From: Macropodus opercularis
Lineage: Eukaryota > Chordata > Actinopteri > Anabantiformes > Osphronemidae
Assembly: GCA_030770545.1 (NCBI GenBank)
Contig: CM061105.1
Coordinates: forward strand, 7,919,001 to 7,983,000
Length of the DNA: 64,000 bases
Reading direction: 5' to 3'
In this document: positions 10,740 to 22,604 of the stretch, in pieces
Position numbering within the stretch: the stretch's first letter is position 1
How the letters are laid out: the number at the start of each line of letters is the position of its first letter
Notes under the pieces: model-generated
What the model was told of the DNA's origin: nothing
The model's database searches: none
What the model saw: the letters and a program-made list of their open reading frames with translations, nothing else
Translations under genes and position numbers: made by a program

Positions 10740-11029
10740 CTTACATTCAAAACACTCCGCCCACTCGGACGACCCGGTGGCTGGAAACGAGCGCTCCCGA
10801 CGCGTGTTTGAACTGCGCAACGGTCTCTGCGTTGTTTCATTGGTCAACTGGTGGCCGCTCGTGCGGCTAGCAGCGGCTAGCATCACACTTCGCCTAATCG
10901 CTAACCGTGGGTGAAGTACAGGAGACAGCTGCTGGCGTGGCGGAGTCGGCGGAGAGCCGCGATTCACTACAAGGTTATACGTAGAGCACTTCAGAGAACG
11001 GCGAGGATGTCTGTCCCGGCAGGAGAGGG
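10740..11029 (+). promoter_or_regulatory. suco: suco promoter and 5'UTR
   Basis: The stretch is CpG-rich compared with its surroundings and carries an inverted CCAAT box (ATTGG, 10839-10843). It also has a short direct repeat around GCGGCTAGCA at about 10863-10882, and no TATA box. It leads directly to the suco start codon at 11030, as expected for a broadly expressed CpG-type promoter. The exact transcription start is not determined. Confidence 0.6.
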
Positions 11030-11033
11030 ATGA
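11007..11033 (+). other. suco upstream ORF overlapping the start codon
   Basis: An ATG at 11007 opens an eight-codon ORF (MSVPAGEG) whose TGA at 11031-11033 overlaps the suco ATG at 11030 in the arrangement ATGA. If 11007 lies in the mRNA leader, ribosomes would need leaky scanning or termination-reinitiation to translate suco. Confidence 0.6.
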
Positions 11034-13615
11034 AGATGACACGACTGTTGTGGCGAGTTGTGGCAGTGTGTCTGTGTGTCGCTGTGCTGTGTTGGTAAGT
11101 GTCCGGATGGGCTCCACTTAAACACAGTGCTATTATTTCATTATGATACTAAACCACCAGACGGTCTGACCATGTCACGGACGTGTAAAGTCAGCTGGTG
11201 GCGTACGAGCTAACGCTACGTAGCTAACTTGAGTTAGCGTCAGCAGTAACGTATGCTGTGATGTGGCACCTGGCTGACGTCTGACTGTTAACCTGGCTGA
11301 GTTTAGCTAATGTCGCTGGGTTTAGCTTGTTATTATTCGTTATGACCTCTATATTCAGCCTCTATAATCGTGTGTCCTATAAGCAGGATACTATCGTTGT
11401 TGACAAGCACATTCCTGGAGAGAACCTGATTAAATCAACCGTACACCTTCCATCAGCCTTAAGTAGCTCGGCTGAGTCCGCTGTAGCCCAGTAACTGGAG
11501 TAGCCCGCTGTTTGTGCTGCCACAGAGTTAACGCTAACGCAAAACAAGCTTGGTTTGTCGTCTCTCGACAGGATTAGGGGACTTTCACTTCATGTTTATT
11601 TCAGATTATGTCGGATGAACACGATCTCCCTTCAGGATGTCGTCAGATGCAGTGGAGGGAGGAAGACGTGATGTAAAGGGCATAAAGATCTAGTTTACAG
11701 ATGTTGACTTGGCCTACTTTCACTAGCACCACTCTGACTCCAGAGTGAGGCTGTGAGTTAAGTTTTAAAATGGTGCCTGTCATGTGTACTGTACACTTCA
11801 GTAAAATAGCTACACTTTCTAGTTTAGTTTGTTTATGGTACATCAGATGTAGGTGTGTGTGTAGGTAAAGATGACATCACTGATGTGTGGACATCTGCAA
11901 TTGGTCTTTGCACTTACAGGACACGTGCAGTACAGGGCAGCTCACCCTTATCATTTCCAACCTGTCCTGTAAAACCTTTGTTGTTAAGTACTGTATGTAT
12001 TGCGACTTCAATCTCTAACCGTCGTATTTACTATATTCTTTTATATACAGCATAAGGCTGTATATACAGTGCTTTATACAGAGCACTCACCACTTGAAAT
12101 AGAAGCCTTTAAATGCGTCTCTCTCTTATGTACTGTATTATGGTAATGCCTTGCACTTTCTACCATTAGAGTACCTGACCTGGAATTCAAATACAGATGA
12201 TGCTTTGTCTTTTCGAGGAAACTAAGTTAACCTTCACAATTTCTTCTTCCTAAATGAGGTTGTTTTTAAGGTAACAGGCAAGACAAACATAAAATGCATT
12301 TAAATATAGATAAACATTAAAATGACATTGTGTATTATATTTAAAGTATTTTTTTTAGTAAGTTGAGAAATATGTTGAAGGACAACATTCCCTGAATCTA
12401 CAGATACAGCAAGATGTCTGCATTGTGTGGCGGCTACCTTTCCCATTTGTCATGTCTCATTGTGACACTACACTGCAGAATGTGTTTGCTGTACATGTTC
12501 AGAGAAACTGACTTGTCATTGTTGTGTAGGCGTCACTGTTGCTATGTTGGTTCTATGGAGTTGCACCAGGAGTCCCAGAGGCCCATGTCCTCACAGGACA
12601 TCAGTTCGGAGGAAGAGTCAGAGGACAAGACTGATCATCACAAGGTAGCATCTGGTTTACTTGTATAATACTATGCACCTCATAGAGATAGTAATACATG
12701 TACAGTTCAGTTTGGATTCACCAAAATCATGTATGAGGGTCCAACTGATGAATGGACATTTTCAATTCCTTGACTGAACTGATTTTTAATACTGTCAGTA
12801 ACTTGCTTGTTTTTTGTTTTTTTTCTTAGGTCCAGAAAACCTGGGTTTTATCTACTCAGTCCCTGTCTGAAAATAAGATATTGACAGAAGGTGATCAGCA
12901 AAGAGAGAAGCAGACAACAGAGGAAGTGGACAAAACAGAACCATATTCACAGGTACAGTGTAATGATTTATGTGAAATGTTTGCTTTCCTGGTTGTGGTT
13001 AATGAACGGAGTACTGACTGGAAAATAGTATGTTTCTTATTTTCAGAACCGGTTGAAGGACCATAGGTCATAATATGCAGTTGTGTTGAGTTTTTCTGGC
13101 CAACAGCCTAAATGTTTTTGAAATTTTCATTGACAACTCAAGTACTGTGTCTCTGTGCATTCTCTAAGGTTGCTGAAACAGAGGAGCAGACTTTAGATGT
13201 GGATTTGAAAGTAGACAATGGAATTTCAGAACCTGAACCAGAACCTAAACCAGAACCTGAGCAAAGCACAGAAAATCCTCATCATGAAACACTCATCACT
13301 GAAGACCAGGATTCAGACTCCCTGCTCCAATCACCTGAGCATGTCTCTAGTTCTGCCTCTGAGCTGAATAACAATCCAAGCAGCTTTGACATTCAAGACA
13401 ACACCCTAAACAGGTGATTTATTTATTACCTTTAATCATATTTAATGTCTCTATAGACCAATGAGTGCTTTCTTGCAAAAGAAAAAGACTAAAATCTTTT
13501 TTTAATTTAGCGTTTCAGATGTTGCATCTAATGTAGCTGCACCTGAGGTCCTTGACACTAACCTGCCTCCCGTTGACTGTGATGAAAAAGAGAATAACCC
13601 ATACGATAATGACAG
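11030..13615 (+). CDS. suco: suco exons 1-5: signal peptide and acidic lumenal spacer
   Basis: Exon 1 (11030-11094) encodes MKMTRLLWRVVAVCLCVAVL, a classic secretory signal peptide; the start is chosen because it gives this signal and correct phase into exon 2. Exons 2-5 encode a low-complexity Glu/Asp/Ser/Gln-rich region, including alternating Glu-Pro (EPEPEPKPEPEQ) near residues 124-135. The first intron (11095-12529, 1.43 kb) is the largest of the gene and shows no other feature. Other introns here are short. Confidence 0.85.
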
Positions 13616-16600
13616 GTGGGTTGAAAAATATAATTAACAATTCCCTTTTCAGCATTTTCCCCTTTACATCATGCATAATATGCAAGTCACAAGCAACACT
13701 GCAGTCGTAACATACAAGTGTCCATGACGTCCCAAGTCAAGCAAGTCGATTACATTTTGAGGACCTACAGTATCTCAGGTGTGCCCACATTTGTTGGCTG
13801 ACCACATTTGGACCTATCACTGAGTCATAGTATTGGATAGCAACCAAGTATTAAATGTCCATGTGATGTTCCATAATAGGCTAACATCTAAAACATTTTT
13901 GTGAGTGGCATTTGCTATATACCAGCCGATGTGTCTATTATGTATCAGCACCCCTGACTTATCCGCATTCATATCTAATTCAGAGCAGTTTGTTTGACCA
14001 TGTCAGAAAGTGGAAAAATAATTCTAATATACTTCTGACTGTCTTCAACAAGGCTTTTTTTTTCTTTCCACAGCAGTCTCCCAGTGGTTCTAGAGAACAC
14101 ATCTAATGCTCTTACTGCAGGTACTAAAACCCACACAGACACACTGGGTAGTCCAGCTGGCCAGCATCTGGAAGCCAACACATCACACATGCTGAAAGAG
14201 CAAGTAAGGAACTCGGATCCATGTTAGCTATTTTTCCCTCTACCAGAGGAGGTGTCCCAGCTCTAATCTTCTAATTATCTTTCAAAGGACCTGAGCTCCC
14301 CTGTCACCACAGACACAGATTCCAGTGTGAGCAGCAAAGACCCTGAGGACATCCCCACCTTTGATGAGTGGAAGCGGAAAATGATGGAAGTGGAGAAAGA
14401 GAAGAGTAAGATAATCATGAAGTTATCCTGCAAAGTATTTTATTCTACCTTTTAAGAAATGCATCTAATTATTGGAATTAATATACATGTTTATATATTT
14501 GCAATTTTTTTTCTTCTTCATTATAGCTCTCACAACACATACCTCTAACAACAGAGCGTCTCACACTGTTAAGAAGGTTCAGAAGAATTTCAATAACTAC
14601 GCCTCTGTGGAGTGTGGAGCCAAGATCCTTGGCTCTAATCCAGAGGCTAAGGTAAATAGGACACCATGCTTTTCATGCATCACACAAAGTATTCAGCTAA
14701 ATTTAGACATAAAAAAAACGAATAAAAAAAAAAGTACTTGTGTGTAATTTTTTTGTTTTTGCATCCAGAGTACTTCAGCCATATTGATGGAGAACATGGA
14801 TTTGTACATGCTAAACCCATGTAGTAATAAAATCTGGTATGTCATATGCTTGTTTATTTTGTTTTTGCCTAAGTTGCCACTTATATATGACTAAATTCAG
14901 TTTTTTCTTGCTCTCTTGTTCAGGTTCATCATTGAGCTCTGTGAGCCCATTCAGGTGAAGCAGCTGGACATTGCTAACTTTGAGCTCTTCTCCTCTACTC
15001 CCAAAGACTTCCATGTTTCCATCAGTGACAGGTGCTGCTGCTACGCACTGAAACGTTTTTAATAATTTCAAACATTTAAAATTTAGACTATAAAGTTGTG
15101 TGAATGTACTCCTGCAGATACCCAACAAACAAGTGGCTCAAGCTGGGAACCTTTCACGGCCGGGATGAACGCACAGTTCAAAGCTTCCCACTAGATGAGC
15201 ATCTTTATGCTAAATATGTCAAGGTGAGTCTTTTGCTTTCTAATGACAAACTTTACTATAGCTATACAGTGGGATATTTAACATAATGAGGTACATCATG
15301 TCTGTCTCTGTGCTCTTCCTCCTTGTATCTCTTTGAATGGATGCTCTGGCCCTTTGAGTGATACTATTCTCCTTTTTGTGTTCTCCATTCTGTGGTTAGT
15401 AGAGTGATAATTGTCCTTGGCCTTGGCATCTGCATGTAAGAATTGTGGTTGCATGGTCAGTTACTCCATGTTGGCAAACTAGGCCCATTTGGGGAACAAC
15501 AAACTTTTATTTACACAATGAGGATTATTTACACATGCTCGGGTGTGTGTCTTGTTTTGAATGTGTGAATAAATGTCTTTAATTTCTTCTTTCTCTTTTT
15601 CTTGCTTCAGATGTTCACCAAGTACATAAAGGTTAGCCTGCTTTTCTTGTAGTGGTCTGTGTTTGATTGACGTGAACGTGACGCAATCGGGTCTAATAAT
15701 GCCAGATGCCAACGCATTCATATTCCACATAATGAGAACGTGATAACCCATAAAATGAAACCCAATAATCAAGCCTATTCTGTCAATGATCCTCATATAA
15801 ATCATATGCTAAGATATTTATAGCATTGTCACTCAGTTCATCTGTTTTTTTAAATTGTGTTGATTAACAAAACCAAATCAAACCATGCTGTTTGTTGATT
15901 TGTGTTGGGTATTATACACATTTTAGTTATGATTTCAAAATGTTTTGTGTGTGTGTTTTTGTTTTGTTGTTTTGCAGGTGGAGCTGGTCTCTCACTATGG
16001 CTCTGAACATTATTGTCCTCTTAGTCTCATAAGGTGTGTGACAAACAAAAGAAGGAATTGTTGGTTTTTTCATGGCAAATAACAATAACATATTGTCTGG
16101 TTTTACTTTTGCAAATTAGGAAAAAAATATTTTTGCTCCATAACAATCTAACAAAAATAAACTGTATTGTTTGTGTGTTTTGTTATTTTTACAATGTGTT
16201 GCTTTCATCTATTGTTTGACAATAGATGACATTTGTTTTTATGTTACAGCTTGTTGCATACTTCATAAGTTCTAGGTTGTGTAAAGTAATGTTGAGCTTA
16301 CAAAAATTATTATTATCAAAGCTCTATCCAGCCTGTAGTGGGATCATGTTAAGATAGTGTTGCCTGCTGTGTTTCCACTGTTGCAAAACCTAAAGATAAT
16401 TCAAAAACTGGAGGTGGTTATTGTTCATACCAACTTGTGGTTCTAAATAGCCTATGAATTAAAACAAATCACTATTTTTGTACTGTGTTAAAACATTCTC
16501 ATCTTAAAGTAAATGATCAGCCAGTGGACGGCTTTTAAGGATTTTACAATGGCTATTCGTGAATGTAACATAGGCTAAAACATTTTCACCTTCCAGAATA

Positions 16601-19600
16601 TTGAATGGTTTTAATGTACTTTTCATGCCAGGGTGTTTGGCACAAGCATGGTGGAAGAGTATGAGGAGATAGCTGATCCCTCAGAAAGATCAGATGATCA
16701 GGACGATGATTTGGGTGAGGAAACATCCTGTACTTCTGGTCTATTCATATTTATTGAATACCTACAACTAAATATGACCTGGGATCATTGCATTTGGTAT
16801 GATTTGTATCACAAGGACAATACGCTTGAGTGAGTCATTCTAATCCAGGCTCTGCTCCCAACAGATTATCCCCCTGGATATACACCTGGTGAAGTCAAAT
16901 TACCTGAGGGTCTGATTGACTCCGCTAAGGGTAAGTCTGAATGAAGGGGACTGGTGCTACATAAAGATGAGCTGGTTTATTGTATTAACTTGTTAATCTG
17001 GATTTTGAATTTACTCTTCAGATGTCCTTTTGAACATGGTCAATAATATTGCAGTCAATGTTCTTGGTGGAAGCCCTGAAATGCAAGGTATGACCAGCAA
17101 AAGCAGCTGGACCCCACGAAAGCTCACCTATGTAAATACTACTGAAATACTAGTTACAAAAAATAATGGTTTTAACTCTCATTTACGTGTCATAGGCAAT
17201 GATTCTTCCCATGAAGTGAACGTGACTGAGCCTTCATTGCAGCAGGAAACAACCCAAACTGTCACCTCAGAGGCTCATTCAGTGTGAGTACATATGAGGA
17301 ACCCTTTATCATTGTTTCCTGATTTATTTTTGTTTTTTTTTCACCCCAAAAGAACTACTGTATATTCTTTTTTTTTTATAATTACACAGATAATGAGAAT
17401 TACATATGAAGCATGACTTACAGCACGTAAGATTTAAATAAACCCTTTTTTATTAGGTATAAATAAGCTTTTTTTTTTAAACTTGTACTGTATTTTGGTT
17501 ACAAAGTCTTAGCTTTTTAAAGCTGATATACTTGGTATAATACAGTGATATAAAACACTCTAATTCTTGCACATTTTCAATTCTATTTGCGCTTGTTTGA
17601 AAACAGAAAAACAATTTTATTCTTCTACCTCTATAGCCCAAACCCTGAAGAGGTAGTGACTTTACCAGACTTGGACATACCCACAACCGCCCCCTCTTCG
17701 GAGGTCCCTGTCCCAGAGATTCCCGATACTGATACTAGCAATCAAGAGCTCCCCCCAGTGGAGGAAAAGGTTGTTATTCCTTTAGAGATAGAGGAGAAAG
17801 AACATGCCAACTTTACAGTCACACTTCTGGACAGAGAGGAAGTGTTGGATGAAGAAAAAGAGACAGGGGATCATCAAGAGAAACAGGAAAGCCTAAACTA
17901 CTGTTCACTGTTTTTGTCATGTTGTTGCGCAACGTCTCTTCAGGAATATCTCCATCAGCAGAGTTCAGCTTTGCGATCCAAAAACATGAAATGTCAAAAA
18001 ACATACAGAAAACCAGAAATACAGATATCTCCCATGTTAACACCCACCTGGCACCTACCTCTGTCCCCTACTGCCTGCCTTGAATCTGAGCTATGCCACA
18101 CTGAGGTACATCAGCCCCCTGAAAACGAACAAGCTTCTGAGGTGGAGCCAGAGAGTGGAGCCAGCCCATCAGAGACACCACAGCCTCCAGAGACCACAAC
18201 GGATTCTCGTAAAGAGTTCATGTCTGAACCTCCTGTGCTGGAACCTAGTCAAACCGCAAACCTTCCCAAACACAGTGTCACTGGTTCATCTCCTGCCAAA
18301 CCCACCAGTATTGAGGAGCCACCACAGCTGTCCTCTGAGGAATCTACAAAAGAGCCAAGTCCAGAAAAGAGCCAGGATGTGCTGACTGTAGAGAAATACA
18401 TTGAGCCGTCACCCTCAGTCAGTAGCTCTATCTATGTAAAACCTGTTGTTACTGCCACAGTGGATGACTCCTCAGTAGCATCGGAGCAGAAGCCAAATGT
18501 TGATTCTCAACTAGAATTAAATAGTCCTGATCAAACCTCGGTTAACACAGATCGGTCTCAGCTTGTCCTTCCCAATACCTCCCCTGATTTAGAACATCAT
18601 CCAGCTCCATCAGTCGTACCTGAAAGCAGCACTTCTTCCACTGAGCTGCCTCCTCCTGCTCTGGAAACCACCACAGAACTTGAGCACACTGGTGCCCCCG
18701 CTGTCATCCCAGAGGCTAAAATGGAGGATCTCACAGAAGAAATCTCGACATCATCAGGTGGCATTGGGCAGCTGCCACGCCCCTCTTCAGACATCTATGC
18801 AGAAACACCCAATGGCACGGAACAGAACGGGAACCCTGTGCATGGCTCCAGCCAGAAGGAGTCTGTGTTCATGAGACTCAACAACCGCATAAAGGCCCTG
18901 GAGATGAACATGTCATTGAGTGGACGCTACCTGGAGCAGCTTAGCCAGAGGTGAGGAAGGCTTTGCGCAATACCGAAGGAACGATTGGGAGATTTCCTAA
19001 CGCATCGATTTCTTTATTCAAGGTATCGGAAGCAGATGGAGGAGATGCAGAAGGCCTTCAACAAAACTATCATCAAACTCCAGAACACATCTAGAGTAGC
19101 AGAAGAGCAGGTGAGCAATTAAGGAGCTGGTGGTGGTTAAGTTTGTAATTTGGATTATTAGTCTGTTGGCTAGAAATAAATTGTTTGTTATTGTGATTGT
19201 GACAAGTTGTCCTCTTCAGTAAATGCAATAGGGAACTCCCATGTCCTCATCAAAATACATCCATGTTTCCATCGTTTTGTTTTCTGGACTGTTTGTCATG
19301 ACAAATACATGAAAAAATACAATTCTCAGAACCATTCTAGACGAATAATATTTATTTTCTTTTAGGACCAGCGTCAGACGGAGTCCATTCAGTTGCTGCA
19401 GGGCCAGCTGGAGAACGTGACTCAGCTGGTTCTCAACCTGTCTGTCAGAGTGAGCCAGCTGCAGAATGAGGTAGATACAATGCTCCAGGCTCAAAACCTT
19501 CATCTCTAATCAGCAGCGTTTCAGTTGGGGATTAAATAGAGTAGTTTTCTTTCCTGGGACGGAGCCATTAGAATGTACCAGGACATGACAAGATGTGAAT

Positions 19601-21231
19601 AATAATTCAGCTTGTGAATTGTCTGTTTGTGTGATTTATTTTCTGTTTGTTTCTGTCTATTATAAGAGACTCTGTTCTTGCCATTGTTTGCTTACTGGTA
19701 TGATATGATCTGTTTTCCAGGTGTCAGACAGACAGAACTACCTGCTGCTGTGTCTGGCGTTGTGTCTGTGTCTCGGTCTTTTACTGTGTGTCAACCACTG
19801 CAAGATCTCCACTGTTCCTCCAGCCATAGAACCAGAACCACCAATACCCAAGAGCTACACCTACTGCTGCCCTGAAACGTACCTACCCAACCATACAATG
19901 TTATATCTAGTGAAGACAAACTAGTTGTGGTTATTACCACATACTGTTCAATAACACAAGTTGTTTTTTGAAAGTGACGTGGAGGAGAAGTTGCTATGGG
20001 TAAATATTTACCTTCCCCTAAACTGCTTCTGTTACCTTTTTAGGCAGTTGTCTTGCTGTGATGAGTCTGGCTTGAAGAGGAGCGCGTCCTATCCTCTCAT
20101 ACACTCAGAGTCATTCCAGTTAGCCACCACTGAAGGTATGTTTGTATTATTGCCCTCTGGGTTATTATTATTATTATTACATTTGTTGAAAAGCCCTCTA
20201 TGACCAGTACAATGGAAGCTGGAGCCAGGCCTGGGTTCAGGGCTCAAACCTGGTACCTGGCACAGTAGCTGGGTCATAAAACACTGCTCTATTCACTCAC
20301 TAGCGTGGGAGGGGTCATGGGAGTTTGCTCAACCATTCCACAAGTGAATCTGGAGGTGCAGCTATTGGCCAGAGCTGGTCTGGTATAGGGGCTTTTTGCG
20401 GGTGGTGTCCGGGTATGTCCCACCGGGGAGGACGACTTCTTCCATGTCTGCCTGGCAACGCTTTGGGATTTCTCCAGAAGTGTCCAGGGAGACGGAGGTC
20501 TGGGGTTTCCTGGTTAGACTACTGAGGTTTTCGTTTTGAATAATGCCTGTACAATTTTAGTATTCCTCCCCTGATAAAATGTTTATTCTTTAACAGGTCC
20601 AGAGGTGCTGCATGCATCAGAGACACAGATTCTATGTCCAGCAAACAGAAGGGTGAGTCGAGATGGATTTATTGCGTTGCAGCGCATTAGTGTAAAATAT
20701 ACCTGTAATTGATGAACAGCTGTTTACATGTCCTTTCTTTCTCCTGGGCCTTTCTGCGCTTAGAGGAGACGTCGTAAGATGAAACTGATAGAGAAAGTGG
20801 AGACTCTGAGACCTTCCTTACATACAGCTTCAGAACCTTGTAACGGAGAAGTTGTATGCAACAATGGTCCCATCACCACAAACCCTACACCTCTTATAAA
20901 AACATTTCTACAGCCTACCTTTAGAGACTCGCCATCAGAGGGCAGCTCGGAGGCTTCTTCTCATTCAGATGACCCTTCCTTCTGTGGCTTCACCACAGCC
21001 TGCTCTCGAATCTGTGACGGCCTCCCTCCACCCAAGACCCGGTCTGAGAAACGGGCATTGAGACGCAGGCGTCCCAAACCCAATTGCGTGGTGGTGGATT
21101 TGCTTCAGGCTCCTCGGAGGGACAAAGGAGGACTGTTGCCCCTCTCTACCATACAGGACATCATGAACAGGAAAACGGAGCAAAGCTCTGGGACATTTAG
21201 GGTAAATGTTGCCCTCTCAGGTCATGTCTGA
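11030..21231 (+). CDS. suco: SUN domain-containing ossification factor, complete, 24 coding exons
   Basis: SUCO (osteopotentia; yeast relative Slp1) is an ER membrane protein with a lumenal SUN domain. It supports folding and secretion, notably collagen in osteoblasts. Exons: 11030-11094, 12530-12644, 12830-12952, 13169-13413, 13511-13615, 14074-14203, 14288-14405, 14527-14651, 14769-14836, 14924-15031, 15118-15223, 15611-15631, 15978-16033, 16632-16714, 16865-16930, 17022-17087, 17196-17283, 17637-18950, 19023-19110, 19366-19470, 19721-19878, 20044-20135, 20597-20652, 20764-21231. Phases join throughout, giving 1,322 residues (human about 1,254). Layout: signal peptide 1-22, acidic spacer, SUN domain about 300-475, disordered 560-980, coiled coil 985-1065, membrane segment 1073-1089, cytosolic tail. 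The last exon contains a plausible donor (AGG then GTAAAT, about 21201), so a further 3' exon is possible. Confidence 0.95.
14074..16714 (+). CDS. suco: suco exons 6-14: SUN domain
   Basis: Exon 7 carries the family signature IPTFDEWKRKMMEVEKEK just before the SUN domain. Exons 8-14 encode the fold: NNYASVECGAKILGSNPEA, NMDLYMLNPCSNKIWFIIEL, CEPIQVKQLDIANFELFSST, then a KLGTF...R...FPL strand and the end RVFGTSMVEEYEEIAD. Lumenal SUN domains of the Slp1/SUCO type act in the ER rather than in nuclear LINC complexes. Exon 12 is a 21-nt microexon coding MFTKYIK. The introns after exons 11-13 (15224-15610, 15632-15977, 16034-16631) show no other gene. Confidence 0.93.
15611..15631 (+). CDS. suco: suco 21-nt microexon
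   Basis: ATG TTC ACC AAG TAC ATA AAG sits between an acceptor (CTTCAG) and a donor (GTTAGC), in phase 0 with its neighbours. It inserts MFTKYIK between YAKYVK and VELVSHYGSE inside the SUN domain, matching vertebrate SUCO proteins, which have a similar heptapeptide here. YAKYVK and the inserted FTKYIK look like a repeated strand. Skipping it keeps the frame, so it could be alternatively spliced. Confidence 0.8.
17637..18950 (+). CDS. suco: suco large exon 18: disordered Glu/Pro/Ser/Thr-rich region
   Basis: A single 1,314-nt exon encodes one third of the protein (residues about 563-1000). Most of it is low-complexity PEST-like sequence. Two parts stand out: a Cys cluster (NYCSLFLSCCCATSLQEYLH) at about residues 648-667, and the C-terminal end FMRLNNRIKALEMNMSLSGR, which begins the coiled coil. 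The reading frame stays open throughout and both splice sites fit the phase. It is preceded by a 353-bp AT-rich intron. Confidence 0.9.
19023..21231 (+). CDS. suco: suco exons 19-24: coiled coil, transmembrane segment and cytosolic tail
   Basis: Exons 19-20 encode a coiled coil (RYRKQMEEMQKAFNKTIIKL, then LLQGQLENVTQLVLNLSVRV) with N-glycosylation sequons (NKT, NTS, NVT, NLS) that fit a lumenal position. Exon 21 encodes the membrane segment YLLLCLALCLCLGLLLCV. Exons 22-24 form the tail: a Cys pair (SCCDESG), basic RRRRKMK, a Ser-rich patch, and a second basic cluster KRALRRRRPKP near the end. The final exon is a 468-nt block ending at 21231. Confidence 0.9.
20310..20530 (+). mobile_element. 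decayed 3' end of a fish non-LTR retrotransposon (Rex/RTE-like LINE)
   Basis: The intron between suco exons 22 and 23 contains fragments I recognise from fish LINE reverse-transcriptase ORF ends. These are GTCATGGGAGTTTGCTCAAC at about 20315, then GGTGGTGTCCGGGTATGTCC at about 20403, and a stretch coding roughly for CLPGNALGF...GRRRSGVSWLDY (cf. the consensus ending W-RLGI...ERDVWVSLLRLL). It is internally deleted and mutated, so not active. The flank at 20195-20310 has a B-box-like GGTTTGAGCCC on the minus strand, which might be a SINE fragment. Family assignment is from memory of the consensus. Confidence 0.65.
20932..20946 (+). promoter_or_regulatory. CTCF-like motif inside suco last coding exon
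   Basis: CCATCAGAGGGCAGC matches 14 of 15 positions of the CTCF core. It lies within codons of the cytosolic tail, so coding constraint may explain it. Confidence 0.35.
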
Positions 21232-22604
21232 CCTAAAAACAGGTTCAAATAGACTCAGTTCTTCTTACTGCTACAATCTCTTCTGAAGAGTGAATGTTCA
21301 TCTCTGTAGTCACAGAGAGCTTTAAGCTTCAACAAGAGACAGTTCCTTCATGTCAGCTTTCTGATTTGGTCTCTGGTTGCCTTTGTCAGACCTCTGTTAT
21401 TTGTGGTACTTAAAATCACAGCAATGTCTTCCCATCTTACTATTAAACTATTTCCCATATGTTTGGATAGTTTCATTAAGGACAACGAACTAAAAAGGTA
21501 CAAACATTTTAGCTCACATCAACAGAAAATCACAAAAATCTATCTTTAAAGCATCTACTTGCCTTTTCTGCTGTTTCTATACTTCATGGTAAATCTACTG
21601 TGTTTTCTGCAGGGCTGTTTTCTCAATACTTAGAGAATGTGTTTACTTCAGTCAACTGTAGTTTCTACTTCAAATCAGAAAGTATTTGTAGTAATCTAGG
21701 TTGAAATGTGAGCAGTAGACCAACGTTTTAGGCAGGTGTGAAGAAATGCTGTTTCCACCGTACTATACATAAGAGAAAACAAGTGTGACAGCTTATTTAC
21801 TAAAAAAACAATTCAGTCTAATTTTTATTTGTGTGTAAAATCCTGAGATCACTTCTTGGTGTCATCGTAGGTCAGTGGTCTCGGATGATATGTTGCTGCA
21901 AACACCCTCAAAGGAAGCTTAAGGTAAAATTAAGGTTTTGCATGAATTCAAGATCAAACCTTCAGAGAGGTGCAAGCACCTTCTTCGCTGGTGTTCTTGG
22001 ATCAGTGAACACATCCTCAGACCCTCAGGGGTGTTGTTTTGTAACTGACCCCACGTCCTGAGCACTGGAGGAGAATAACACAGATCCCAGGTGGAGACTG
22101 GAGACGTGGGACCACGTGACTGATGGGCAACGGCTCATTATGGAGGCTGTGTTAGTCAGACTGTATCTACACGGTGTTTAGCACTTCTATTGTTACCATA
22201 GTGATCATCACAGTAGATTGTGCTACATGACAAGCTAAGTCACTACAAGGTCGTATATGTGGGGGAAAAAGTTGAATCACGTAGGAAAAAAAGGCTTTGA
22301 TTAGGTCACAGAGTCTGATGGGCTGCAGGAGACAAGTGGGTCTGACATTCAGATACTGCACTGATGTGTTTTAGCAAATGGCTCATTTGAAAATGCTCTC
22401 AACCTTTAAAAAGGTTAAAATGTGGTAAAGTTCAAGTTGAATGCACGTTTGAGCTGGAAGACGACACGTGTGCACATGCATCCGGGCAGACACTGGTTTA
22501 CGATTCAAGGAAGGAGGACTGGCAGAAATAAGAATCTGGCTTTGGTTTGCAGGTAGAGAAAATGAACTGTAGTAACCTCTGTTATGTAAGTGGTAATTCC
22601 TAAT
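21232..22604 (+). other. suco: probable suco 3'UTR and flank
   Basis: After the stop there is AT-rich sequence with no coding signal. The first poly(A)-like hexamer is ATTAAA at 21442-21447; no AATAAA occurs in this stretch, so the transcript end is uncertain. Confidence 0.5.

Noticed and set aside
10728..11117. 129-residue minus-strand ORF over the suco promoter
   Set aside because: It lies across a CpG-rich promoter with few stops by composition, and suco exon 1 on the plus strand explains the region.
17896..17942. Possible small intron in suco exon 18 ending at TCTCTTCAG
   Set aside because: There is an acceptor-like end, but no good donor upstream and the frame is open across it, so a single exon is simpler.
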